NCBI GenBank assembly: GCA_003344405.1 | Contig: NOWV01000057.1 | Span: 248,001 to 312,000 of the forward strand | DNA length: 64,000 bases | Direction: 5' to 3' | Source: Trichoplax sp. H2 | Lineage: Eukaryota > Placozoa > Uniplacotomia > Trichoplacea | In this document: piece by piece, positions 13,876-26,452 of the stretch | Numbering within the stretch: position 1 is the stretch's first letter | How the letters are laid out: each line of letters begins with the position of its first letter | Translations under genes and position numbers: made by a program | Notes under the pieces: model-generated | Databases searched by the model: none | Told to the model about the DNA's origin: nothing | Seen by the model: the letters and a program-made list of their open reading frames with translations, nothing else

Positions 13876-16800
13876 ATGGATGGTTATGGTAAGCTACTAG
13901 TATCGAAGTGTTTTAGTATACGTATGATCTGAAAGTGCCGTCATATCATACTCTGATAATATCAGTCGAATTTGGTGCTGTGATATTTCACGCACTGTGA
14001 TTTGTAGTCCTTCTGTATAAGATTTTATGTTGTATTTGTAAATATGTGCTTATAACGAGACTATCCAACGATGGGCAAACACTATTCTTTCGTTTTCCAA
14101 TTTACAAACGTATATGAAACGGTTTACCGATACGTACTGTACTTGCCGGTTCTGGTTATCCTGTAACTAATGCTTATTATTTTAATACAGATGCTAAACA
14201 GCTGAACAACGATAATAACCAGGTTAGTATGTGTACGAGTATGCTAAAACTCTGAAGATGTCATGCCGTCGTGAATAATGTCATTGAAGGATTAAACCTG
14301 ATTTCTAATAAAGTTTAAAGTTTAATGTTTACTCTACGCGAACTATATGATGTGTTTAAACTAACTTCCTTATACACATATTTCATCATAATTGTACGCC
14401 AACAAATGACCATTTGTAACTACGGTATTACTTTGCCGAGCTATTAATGCATTGGATGCGTTTACACACTTAACATACTTTAGTAAATAGTTATGTAGCT
14501 ATTATACCTTAAACCTGAGCTGAAGGGTACCATTTACCGATTCGAAATTTAAATAAACTAGTTTAACATTATTACAACAATTAAATCGATTATATAATTA
14601 TACAAGTAATAAACTACTTAAGGAATCTTTAATAACTGATTAATTATAGCATATGTATTAGTTTTAACACTTATTGTTGCTGTCTTTAGAATTCAAATAC
14701 AGTCGAAAATGAGTTAAGCTTGGCTTTGCAGGTACAGTAATGCAGTACTGCAAATATTCTCATGCAAATAATTAGAATTCATTTTAATTAATTATTATTG
14801 TAAATTATGGCTTACATATACCGATGTGGTAATTTTTTCTATGATCCTATTAAATATATGCAGAATCTATGGTCAGCAGCATCATCGGCAAATTTACTAG
14901 ATCAACTTAATCAATTAGAGTAAGTAGCTGAATAACGATATTATTTCTGTGAATATTCATCATATTGATAGTGTAACGTAATTTAGATATTGTTGTGAAC
15001 TAAATCCCGATTTTGCCTGACAGGCAATTTAATTTCCTTAGTAATCATGAACAAGATTTGCTAAATCATAACTTTAGGTAAAATTTTTATTATAAAATTG
15101 TTGAATAATGATCTAAACTTAAGCTTATTAATTGTATTTGTAATTGCTAATAGATATGATTTAATACCAAAGCTACTTAATATTTTTCAATGGCATAATT
15201 GGTGAGAAAATTCCCATTTGTTGATGCATCTTTTTACGTTTTTTTATGACATTAACACTAATAACTGAGTTTAAAATCATAGCTTTGAAATACAGCTTGA
15301 AGCAATGCAGGTCCTTGCGCTGCTAGTAAAGCTTGATAGTCTGAGCCCAATTTTAACTAAACTTCATACAGGTTAGTACCCAAATGTTTCTTTCAAGTAC
15401 TGATATCGTTCAAGGACTTTTTCATCAATACATCGATTGTTTAATCTATGATTTTTGCTGTAGATGGGATTTCATTATTAGTTAAATTACTTTCGTCGCC
15501 TTATGATGAACTTGCCATAAAATCATTGCGCGTTCTTCAAAATTACACATGTAATACTTGATTTGATGATCAATTAAAGAGCGGTTTTCTAATATAATGT
15601 ATCGTTGATAGCATGTGATACTGATTGCATGTAAATTTTTAATTTTGCTAATTAGCGTATGAATACGTTTTAAATTGTGGCTTAATCCAAGAATTAGCTA
15701 AAGTTATAACCTTGAACAAATCAGTAAGGAAGATTTAAGAGATGTGTAGTTATTTTTTTGCGCTTAAAAGTTGGTAAGGGTCTAAAGTTTAAATTTTTAT
15801 ATATAGGTACAATTCCTTAGAGCGGCTGCTTCGGCTTTGAAGCTAATAGCTCGAGGAGAAGCTTCGTTAAGAAATGAAGTTGTTATTGACGTAAGATTAT
15901 GGTTGTCTGGGATAGATTGATACCTCATTACGATTGAGCTAAAATTTTGTTCTAATTTTGAATCAAGTTACTGGGTATCGTAACTGTCCTTATACAATTT
16001 GATGATATTGAGGTATATTTAATGTGAATAAAGTTTTTCAATTATTTTAATAATGGATTGTTACAGTATTTTTTAGTCAGTTGTAATCAAAATATTAATT
16101 ACCATGATTCTTGACGTGTCATTATGGTTATTATAGCTTATTTGTGACATTATATGGACATTAAAGTACTTAACAGATTATAGGGATGAAAATGTTCAGG
16201 TATGATACCTTCAACTTACATACGTTAGATGATATTATTCTGTATATGTATACATATATATAATAGCTGGAGATGAAATTTTGGAGATAAATCTTTCAAA
16301 TTGTCCACTTCTTTTAATGTATATTGTCCTTAGTGTTTCGTTTAACTTTTATTTTATTTTTACCTGCATATTTTTGTTATTTTCAAACAGAATGCAATTG
16401 ATGCTAGAGTTATTCCACGAATTTTTGATATACTTGCAAGTGGATCACCTGAATTATCTGTAAATTACCCTTAATCATTCTCTTACTTACTTGTAAAATT
16501 TAAGAAAGTCTTATGACACTAGTAATGTAATAAAGTGTTAAACTAGCACTGCTACTTATGCTAAAAATCATATTATGTATTTGGTATTCTTTATAACTGT
16601 AGACACCAGCGTTGAAAACTTTAGGAAATGTAGTAGCCGGTAATAGTAAGCAAGCTAAGGTATAAGTGGTATATTTGCACGCTTCTGGGAATAAAATTTT
16701 TACTAATGGGTTGATATGCAAATGTGTAAAATGGCTTTTGAATTCATTCTAATAGTTTGTGGTTGATATGAAATTGTTACCGCTATTGAAAAAGTTGCTA

Positions 16801-18609
16801 ACAAGATCTGATAGCTTGCAACAAAAAGTGAGTTTTAAAAAATTCCCAAGTTGATCTACAAATTTCTCACCATTGTAAAGATTAACGCTGGCAGAACTCA
16901 GATACTTACACTAAAGGATGAATTTATTTGTGTGGTGTATGTCAATCATAGGAAATTTTTTGGGTGTTTTCTAATGTTGCGGTAGATGAATCTAGATTGC
17001 TTCAGGTATTGCTTATAACTTAGGCATAAATAAAGCTGTAAAATGCTCTACGTTGGCTTTACTGATTGATACTCTTGTCAGCTTTTGCTAACTTTTACGT
17101 TTTCTTACATAGCAACTTATAAATGAAGGAATAGTTTCGATGATGCTTAATTATATACAAGAGGTAAGTCACTTAATCTATTCAGCTGTCATATTGAAAT
17201 ATATTATCTTGGTTATTGTGATTTATATTTAAATAATTAGGAATCAGTAGTCAGTAACGAAGCAATATGGGTAATTTCTAATGCGATTCAGTATGGAACT
17301 GAAGCACAGGTTTGTTGATTTCTATTTTTTTTCTCTAAAGTAAGGGAATTATGCCGAATCTAGAAAGTTCTTTATACGATAAATGTATCAATAGGTGTTG
17401 CAGCTATTGGAAAATTATAATCTAACGGAATTTTTATGCAATACCTTATTAAAATTTGAAAATTCACAGGTACTCTTTTTGAGTTTATCACCGATACTAC
17501 ACATGCACAGTACATATTGGTAGATAGGTGTTTATAAATATATAGTTTTATAACTGAATCTTTAATTGTTCAAGATTTTAATACTTGTTTTCAATATGTA
17601 ATAGTTCTGTGGCTTTTTTTTATGACGATTTAAGGTTCTATACAACGTTATTGTTGCTATGAGTGCGTTATTAACGAAAATCGAGGTTTGAGAATCGCAC
17701 TGTTTGTACTGGTGGTTGCAGTACTTATATAATTTAAAAATTTTTTGTACATAGAGCGCCAGTTTCTCTCATTGATATAGTATAAATTAATTGATGATAG
17801 CATTGTATTAAATATAATTTAGGGATTCCCGGATCTATCCGAAACATTACAAGCAAATGGTAAGGAATTTTACTTCCATTATTTTGTTGATACGCTCTTG
17901 TTTATTGACGGCTAGTTGTATTAAATAATTAGAAAGAGTTACTATACTCTATTACACTAATGTTCGTTAGTTGTTCCAACAATAGTTTCAACATCTTTGT
18001 ACGTATAACAGGTTATTATTTTGATCATTGATTATCACATTACAGATCTAAAAATTAAAAATTTTTGTAATTCGTATTCATTAGTGAGTTACTTTGAAAT
18101 CTAATTTATGATCGACGTTTAAGCACACTCCTTTTACAATAATTTTTTTGATTTTGATTTTCTATGCTAATTTTTTGTTCCTTCGGGTCTATAGTTTGGT
18201 ACTTTAGTCTCTAAGTATATAATAGCTTTCAGTACATTATACAAGATGATTGTAAGATATATCTAAGAATGAAAGTAGATCACTCCATTGTGCTTGTGTT
18301 TAATAGCCAAAATATTGTATGAATGTACGAGTATGATAGCGGCAACCCATTGCTCAACCCAAACACAGATAGGATACTTGTCATCAATTTTCAAGAATCA
18401 TATCAATTCGATAAATTTTGTAGTAATCTATTTTATAATTAATATTTCTTGTTTCAGTTTTGCAGAAGATTGAATTTTTGAGTAATCATCATCATCAATC
18501 GTGGTTAAATCTTCCAGCTAATCAACTATTGGTAATAATAAATGGAAAGTACGAAAAGCAAAAACAGTCCGAACTATGCAGTAAATATGATATTGATGAC
18601 CTTACATAA
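13876..18609 (+). CDS. Importin-alpha-like ARM-repeat protein, copy 1 (22 exons, about 455 aa)
   Basis: Exons read as 13876-13888, 14191-14222, 14690-14731, 14864-14919, 15024-15077, 15154-15201, 15283-15371, 15464-15550, 15656-15723, 15807-15890, 15968-16012, 16137-16199, 16391-16459, 16603-16659, 16756-16827, 16952-17005, 17113-17163, 17241-17309, 17395-17469, 17635-17685, 17823-17859 and 18458-18609, adding to 456 codons with the TAA. Armadillo repeats match importin-alpha in order: DIIWTLKYLTDYRDENVQ (ARM5), TPALKTLGNVVAGN (ARM6), EIFWVFSNVAVDE (ARM7), EAIWVISNAIQYGTEAQ (ARM8) and a C-terminal QKIEFLSNHHHQ resembling the family's DKIEFLQSHENQ. Importin-alpha normally carries NLS cargo to importin-beta through a basic N-terminal IBB domain. 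Here the N-terminus (MDGYDAKQLNNDNNQ) is short and not basic, and the Trp/Asn pairs of ARM2-4 are replaced. It is a divergent paralogue whose role is unknown. The start is the first ATG of the exon chain; an upstream exon cannot be excluded. Confidence 0.85.
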
Positions 18610-20065
18610 AGCGGAGTTTTCTGCACTAGTAATTGACTTAATACTTAAACACTGTTATTCAAGATTATCTTTCACATGGAAATATTAGAAATATTAATTG
18701 AAATAGAAACAATTAGGTGGATTTTGTAAAGTTTTTTATTCAACATAACAGCGAATTTGTCGAATGTTCATAACAACATTTTATTAGGGATTCAGTAATC
18801 AGTGATTACTGTGCAATGTTATCTATGCAATAGTAGCAACCTACGATGTTGAGATAACAAACTCTTATTACGAAAGTTAATAGTATTTAATTGTTGTATA
18901 TTAGTTATATAAACATGTATCATACTTGTAATATTGTTGGATGATGTCACAGGTCGTGCTGTATGTTAACGGAATAACGTCAATCGTTTTAGTTGATGTA
19001 TTTTGATATGAAATTATTTAAAAATGTGTTTAGCATGAAATAAATTGTAGGATGCAGGTCTATGAACTGAATGGGTATGGGTATTTTTCTATAGTATGGT
19101 ATGAATTTTTTTAAGTCCTCCTTGTAAACAAACTTCCATTCTAGTTAACATAGGTTATTCGACTTGGCGGTATCCTCTATTATAGATTAGCATAGCATGA
19201 ACTTTCGATGATACAAGACTATTCAAAGTACTATCGCAGTATCGATGTCACTTCTGCACATGTGTTGTATTCTTCTAAGAACTCTATTCTAGCAGTACTT
19301 CATAGTTCAAGAAAAACAAGAAGGAGGTCCTTCTCTTTTGCTTTTAGTGGTCCCAAACTAGATGTAACATGCTCGAGCTCGCACAGTGCGCAAATATAAT
19401 GATGATTGTTGAATAATTTATTAATTAATTCACAATTTGGCTGTTCAATATCCAATCATTTGTGCGACTGGATCATTCAATAGATAGCTACCTTTACTTA
19501 CAAAAACAAACACTACTAGAGAAAATGCAGAAGGCATACAATTTTACAGCTTAGAAAGTAAATGTTGGGAAGGATTTTGCAGATACCTATTGCCGGTGTG
19601 CGAGCTAGAGACTTTCGCTAGCGCAGGTATCGGAAAAATCTTGATTTCTACAGCATAGTGTACACTGTACACCATACCATACAGGATAGCCGCACCCCTA
19701 CTGTACCATAACGATATCGTATCGCTACACTCAAGAGTAGGTTTATAGTACCGTTAGATCATTTCAGACCGGCGATACTGGTTCGGACTAGTTCGGACCG
19801 GTTGGACCTCTTCCAGTACTGTATGAAGTCAGGGATCGTTCTTTCGTGGATACGGACAGAATTTGCACACTCCGGACCGACACTTGTCTTGGTAAACAGT
19901 CAAAACATTCCGATCAAGTGGAAAACATTTCTCTACTGCTTCCAAGTTCAGCCAGTTTGGACGCCGATTGAAATCTTCTTCTTCTTCTGTGACGTTAAGA
20001 CAAAAATCCAATCAGCAATTTATTTTTCATCTCACGTTGTGGCTTTGGATGAAGTAAATGATAAA
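18610..20065. other. Intergenic stretch between the two importin-alpha-like genes
   Basis: No exon chain was recognised. From about 19.6 to 20.0 kb the sequence turns more GC-rich, contains short GTAC-rich palindromes near 19660-19680 and repeated TTCGGAC words near 19775-19800, and merges with the open frame that runs into the first exon of the next gene. Promoter or mobile-element debris are both possible. Confidence 0.4.
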
Positions 20066-23000
20066 ATGAATCGACAAATTGATGATGATGATAAGAGTGA
20101 AGATGATGACGTGATCAATGAACACCGTCTTGTCAATAACAGCAATAGTGGTGATGGCCGATCGCTAGAGTCTAGAAATAATCCGTTATTATGGATTGGA
20201 TCTTCGGAGAAGCAATTTTATCGAGCTGAAAATGCAAATCAAGAGGATAGCATGAAAGCTAAGTTGAATGCTTGCTATCGAGATGCTGTTGTTCAGGGGC
20301 TGAGCAATATTAACAAGGTAAAGTGGCGAAATGCCGGCTTGAAAATGCGATCGATCATACCCACCATGATATTTTTATTGTACGATTGATCTTGATGATG
20401 TTGTGTAGACGGTAAAGAAAGAATGAGTCTATGACATAATCTTGATTAAATCATGTTAATACTGTAAAGAATCGAATGGCGTAAATTCACTTAAAATTGT
20501 AATTCAATCGATAACTAATTTATCTGTGATTGTGCTATTACTGATTAAACAAGGATGCATCGTAGTTGGATTGAATTAACTTTTTCCAAGTACTGTACAG
20601 TAGGCGTAGAGCCCGCGCTACTACTTTCTCTTCATACAATTCTCCTTACACATTGTAATGGTCAATTTGATGAGTGCCAGTAGCTGTGGATTATTTGACT
20701 TGTTATTGCTATACCTACTTGAAATGATGTTGAATAGGCAGACGTATGATAAATACTGTAAAAGTAGTACTAATGTTAAAAGATACATACAGTACGATGA
20801 CTACAAATGCAATAGCTATGTCAATCATAATAACTATAGTACTAGCAATTGAATCTAATGAATACTCAACCTACTTAAAACTTATATTGAATAGATATAG
20901 GATAAGGTAGAAGTCGTTTAGTTTTAGCTTATTAAGTATTGACTGTTGTAGGAGCAATTAAACCTAACGAATGCTGAAACTGATTAAATTTTATATTGGA
21001 TAGACATAGGATAATATAGAAGCAGTAAAGTTTTAGCTTATTCATGATTGACTATAGTACTAGCAAATGAACCTAGCGAATGCTGAAACTACTTAAACTT
21101 ATATTAAATAGACATAGGTTAACTTATATCGAATAGATGTAGGATAAGGTAGAAGCAGTAAAGTTTTAGCTTATTAATCACTGACCATAGGACTAGCAAT
21201 TGAACCTAATGAATACTGAAGCTATTTAAACTTATATTGAATAGACATAGGATAAGGTAGAAGCAGTTAAATTTTAGTTTATCAAGTATTGACTATAGAA
21301 CTAGCAATTAAACCTAATGAATGCTGAAACTGATTAAACTTATTTTGGATAGACATAGGATAAGATAGAAGCAGTAAAGTTTTAGCTTATTAATTGTTGA
21401 CTATAGTACTAGTAATTGAACCGAATGAATCCTGAAACTACTTACTTTTATTGAATAGACATAGGATAAGGTAGAAGTAGTAAAGTTTTAGCTTCTTAAT
21501 TATTGCTATGCGTTCATGTCATAAGTGCAGAGGAGAGAGATGGGCTATGGAATTATAATCTCAAATAATCTAAACTAGGGTTTTATAGTAAAGTTGACTT
21601 GTGCGCTAGGTGGAATGAATAAGTACTGAAAATACTCTTACTGATATTGTATATTGAATCGACAAATGAGAACTGCAGCAGAAGATATCGCGAGATAAGC
21701 GAATGGTTCTTGCCACACTTACGTTTGATAAGTACAGTAAAAATAGGAAAATAACTATGGGTTAGGTTCATGATAATCATCGCTGCTCATATCTTTTACT
21801 GATATACAACGAGCTGGGCCTTAGTACAGTGAAAAAGAGCATTGGTAATATTTTATAATTGGACAGTATTTAATTTAAGTATGATATTAACAAGTATATC
21901 GAATCGATAATCTTAATAATTAGCTTACCTTGGCTACGGAATAGATTGCTAGACACGAGCTTTGAATAAGTAACTGGCGATCCATGAGTACGAGCACGTA
22001 TCATAGGATATTCTATTAGAATGCTCAAATTAGTGCTGAGTTGAATTAGAAACGTTCTCCCTGTGATGTAAAATCGTACCGTGGACCTTTTTGTACTAGC
22101 ACTAAATATTGGATACAATACATACTTAGTGAGTTATTACTTTCTATAGATTAAAACAACACAATTTTTGTTCCAATAAGGAATAAGTTTATATAAAACT
22201 AAAGACTAAAGTAAGTGTTCCTACTTGAGCATCACGGTAAGGTAAAACGGGCCTTTACCATACTTATAATTTGCTATTTATTCAACCTGTCAATAACTAG
22301 ATTACTGTACGACGGTAGTTTTAGCGAAAGCGTAATGATAGCTGTTGTTTGATACCTATTTTATTTTACCGTACTGTATTAGTGAAGTAAAGTTCAGGCG
22401 TTTCGGCAGCCCTTTACCTGAAGCGGTTATTGATTAATTTTATAAACCTATTTCCCCTTGTAGCGCCGACAAAATGGACACTATGTCCCTATATTACAAT
22501 ATCGAAGAAAAAGGGTTATTAGAGACAGAGTATTGGTAGTACTTGTATAGTCGATGTCTTTATGTTTAATAAATTGCATTGTAACAATTTATAACTTTAT
22601 AGGATATTGCAGCTGACAAACTAATGAATGTCTAGATTGTATTTTAATTGTGAAAGCATGCAAATCTCACCAATCTCATTATTGATGTTACAATAATCTA
22701 TTTAGAAACTGCGAAGTACGACCGATGATGATGAATTAAAGAGAATATTAGAAGCTGCTAGGTAATCTTTCCGCAATACTGTATAAAATCCAAAGAACTG
22801 AATACTAGCGATTATCGAAGACCTATCGTGGCATTATTATAATATCTGAACTTAGACTATACTAAGATGAAAAATTAATTTTTAATATGTGGAAAGTAGA
22901 TATTGTATAAATAGTATTGCTTTAATTTAGCTTACATAGTAATTTCTTTACTTCATTATGTAAACTTACAGGACCATTTTAACAACACCACTTAGATTAC

Positions 23001-26000
23001 AAAGGGATTATGTTAACAGGTTTAGTATTGGATTTGATTCATGATAGTAATTACTTTATCGATTAATGTTTATAATGCTTTATTTCACTACAAATATATG
23101 TTACAGCGATGATATGATCAGAAATCTTCTAGACTGTATGAGGAATTGTTCTGAGTAAGCTCTTATGCATGATCGTGCTAATACCAGTAGTATTAATTGT
23201 GATTATGTTACTAAGCTAGTTTTATCATATAAACTAAAGCAAACGTGTACGAAATCAAATTATGTATTGTTGGTGATGATACAAAAGTACTTACGTTACC
23301 ACGTCTGTTACACGTAGCTGATCGCTAGAAATATGGAGAATTAAATATTTAAATATAGATATAGGAAAAAGTTATTTGAACTATACCCTGTACTTCTAAC
23401 TGAACCTTAAAGCAATGTCTTCGTATTACAGCGCTGAATTGCAACTATTGGCTGCTGAAATTTTACGAATGATTGCTGTTGAAAAAGGAATATCTGTGGC
23501 TACATTTGATGAAGGTAAGGAGCTGTTTCATAGCTGTATATAGGGAAATTGATAAAAAGATGAACAAGATGAAGAACAAATAGTATAATGTTCCCGTTCT
23601 TAATATCCAATTTTAAGTTAGCAACATTAATTGATTTGAATCACTGATTTAATTAGCTACAAGAATAGCTGTGCCTATTTTACTGAAGCTACTTAGCAGT
23701 TGTAGAACCGACATCGCAATACGAGTACTGCAGGAAATTGAAAAAGCTGAAGGTCATTGATAGCAGAATTATTCATATAAATATTGATAACCTTCAAAGT
23801 AATGAAATTTTCTTTCTTATCATTATTTTGATAAAGATGACGAAGACTTCAGATACAGCATTGATTTATACACTAAAGGATTTGCGTCATTAATCGGAGA
23901 TATTATTAAAATCGATGAGCCGGTCTGCCCATTTTTTTTACGAAGTCACTTTATTTCATGCTGGATATTGCGTGATTGATGGGCTTGACTGTGACTAACT
24001 AGCTTCATTTTCGGATATTATAGGTTGCATTACTGAGAGCAGCAACTGCAGCAATTAAAATTCATTTATCCAATAGCGATTTATATATTGTACCTTATGT
24101 AAAGTTTCAGAAGGTAAATTATAGAATACTATTACTCAACATACAGAAATTGACTTAATGAATTAGTGTGTGTTTGCTTTTACATATAAACTGTTTTAAT
24201 AATATAAAATAGAGCATGTGATGATAGAAAGATTTTAATTTACTTACTTTAGCTGATGCCAAAACTCTTGCAACTAATGCAGCTAGATGACATTGAGGTA
24301 GGTTATAAGCATATGTATGACCTTTACATTGATTAATTAATCAATAAATTAATTCGATGACATTTGGTTTAACTGTAATCATGAATGCAAACATATAGAT
24401 CCTAGCCAATGTGTGTTATTCTGTCATTCAGTTACTGAATCGTGATGATTACCAAATTATTTTAGAGGTGAGAAATGCTTTAACAGTGTAATATGCATCA
24501 ATTTTACTTCTGCTTTAGTTAGCTCTTTCCGTATGAGTTTATGCGAAGAATAATGATTAGCTCAAAATTTCAATTTTTTTCATTGCAAAAGGAAATCACG
24601 AGATCCGAGGCGAAATTAGTCTCACGCCTTTTTTCGCTTCTCAGTAGTAGTTCGGCGATAGTTTTGGTATGGTAGGATTAATAACTCTCGTTATCAAACA
24701 AGAATTATCTTTCAAAACATTAAAATTTCTTTACATGTTATCATCATTTCGTTGTAGATTCCTACTATGAATTTATTAATTAAGTTAGTTAACGTCAGGA
24801 CTAACATTTCTGGTAAACAACTAGCTCAGGTGCGTTTTACTTAAAAACTTAATAATTTTATTATATTATTTTAAGCTGCAAGTGGCAAACTTCACACTCA
24901 ATCTTGGGTGATGGTGTTATTTATACCCAATTTTTTTAATTGATTGACAATCATATCTAGTTTTTATAGATGCAGATTTTAGCATAAGATTAATTAATAC
25001 GCGTATCTTTTCAAAAAAATTAATGGGTCAATATCCACTTTCAATTAGATATTGATTGACATGAAATTATTTCAACGACTATCAATACTACTTCAACATC
25101 CTCAAGCATCAGTAAAATCGGTGGAGTACATTGCAAATTTAAATAATTTTTTTATGGCATAAATCTTATGTTGTTACTTTGTTAACTAATAAAGGTGGCT
25201 ACGGTGATGGTTGAGAGCTTTCGCTGGTGGGATCGGGAGACTTTTTTGGTAATTATTTGTTAAAGTATTATGTACATTCTTGGGTGTAAATGATTTTAGT
25301 CGTAACTGTAACATATGTTAGCTACGGAATAAATTTCGAGACTGTTGCAATAAAAACTAGTATATAATTCTATATCTGAAAACATTAAATCATTGTGATT
25401 TTTAGAATATGCTGGATGAAGAGATTTTGGTCCCTATTTTAAGAAATTTTTGCCATGTTAGTTTCTCATATAATTGTTTTAACCAATAAGCGCGCTTGTG
25501 TATAGAGTTGCTAAAGATTATATCCTGCCAACGTAACAGGATGGATATAACATCAAGATTGCGGTTGCAATATTATCGAATTACATCATAAAAGTCAAAA
25601 ACACTGACAAGGTACTAAAAATAATGAATTCAGAAATATCAATCTGTCAATTCATGAATTAATTTATTTCGGCTGATAGTCTTCATTCATGATACCATAT
25701 TTTTTGTAATAAATTTTTATTCGTAAACTAGTTTGTAAAGTTGCTAGAATATGGTGTGGTTGAAGTTGGATGTAATTTGCTATTATCACCGAATAGAGAG
25801 CATGTAAGAAAGGGAATCATGTCGGATTATTTATATTTCATGTGTTATAGCACTAAGCAATTATAAATTATTGATCGTTGCATTCACAGCTACACGATGG
25901 GTTAAGACTAATGTACTGTCTTGCTATGGTAAGAAAATTTTTTGCGTCAATTGTACTAGTTTTTACTATTTTATCACTCAAAATTTCAACTAATTTATCA

Positions 26001-26452
26001 CCCCTTATAGTATAAGGGTTATAAATTGAATGTTATTTGTTGGTAGTATCGGTTAAAGAGTACTTTCCAATTTATTTAAATCCATTTCTTAATTGATCAG
26101 CGTGCTGGAAAAGAAAAGATGGAATATGCAGCTCAAGTTAGGATAAAATCAATGAAAGGTAGCGGTTGTAGCGTACCATAAAGCATACATAACTACAGTA
26201 TATTATTAATTGTCGGATGCATGCCTATGCCATTATATAGACCTGATATAGTTACTTTGATTTAATTGATAACCATTACGCTAGTACGAGTACTTGCAGT
26301 TGTTAGCCCTTCATTTCGAGCTAAATAGTAAAAATCAAAATCCTTACTTTGTAGGTGCGCTCTATAAACTCAAAGAACTGCGAGCTCCCAGTAGCTTTAT
26401 AACCCGAGAAGTTACAGCAGACATCTTGAAGAAGCTCAAAATAGATTTATGA
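20066..26452 (+). CDS. Importin-alpha-like ARM-repeat protein, copy 2 (20 exons, about 511 aa)
   Basis: The secure part is a 19-exon chain: 22706-22761, 22972-23019, 23107-23154, 23432-23514, 23657-23752, 23837-23922, 24024-24113, 24253-24297, 24399-24467, 24592-24666, 24758-24829, 25049-25120, 25195-25248, 25406-25456, 25540-25611, 25732-25803, 25890-25928, 26101-26158 and 26355-26452 (427 codons plus TGA). Its ARM repeats and many intron positions match copy 1 (LMQLDDIE here versus LIQFDDIE there, both ending an exon in phase 0). The proposed first exon, 20066-20317, is 84 codons with an Asp-rich start (IDDDDKSEDDD). It ends in phase 0 with DAVVQGLSNINK, which lines up with the importin segment before ARM1, and gives a normal family length of 511 residues. 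No IBB is visible and nearly all groove Trp/Asn pairs are lost. The 20317-22706 join is inferred. The first exon is also faintly like a YAE1 motif, and in-frame ATGs exist upstream (19823). Confidence 0.72.
20846..21514. repeat. Minisatellite: about six tandem units of 108 bp
   Basis: Units start near 20846, 20955, 21064, 21197, 21305 and 21413. Each begins around AATTGAACCTAATGAATGC, contains ATAGACATAGGATAAGGTAG, then AGTTTTAGCTTATTAA, and ends near GACTATAGTACTAGC. The third unit is 133 bp because a short internal block (AACTTATAT..AATAGA..TAGG) is doubled. Copies differ by about 5-15 percent by eye. The array lies inside the 2.4-kb intron proposed for the second importin-like gene and codes for nothing. 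Confidence 0.92.

Noticed and set aside
19823-20065. Upstream extension of the 20066 exon from an earlier ATG
   Set aside because: The added translation (Phe/Trp/Cys-rich) looks non-coding and lies over a repeat-rich stretch; the later ATG gives a normal protein length.
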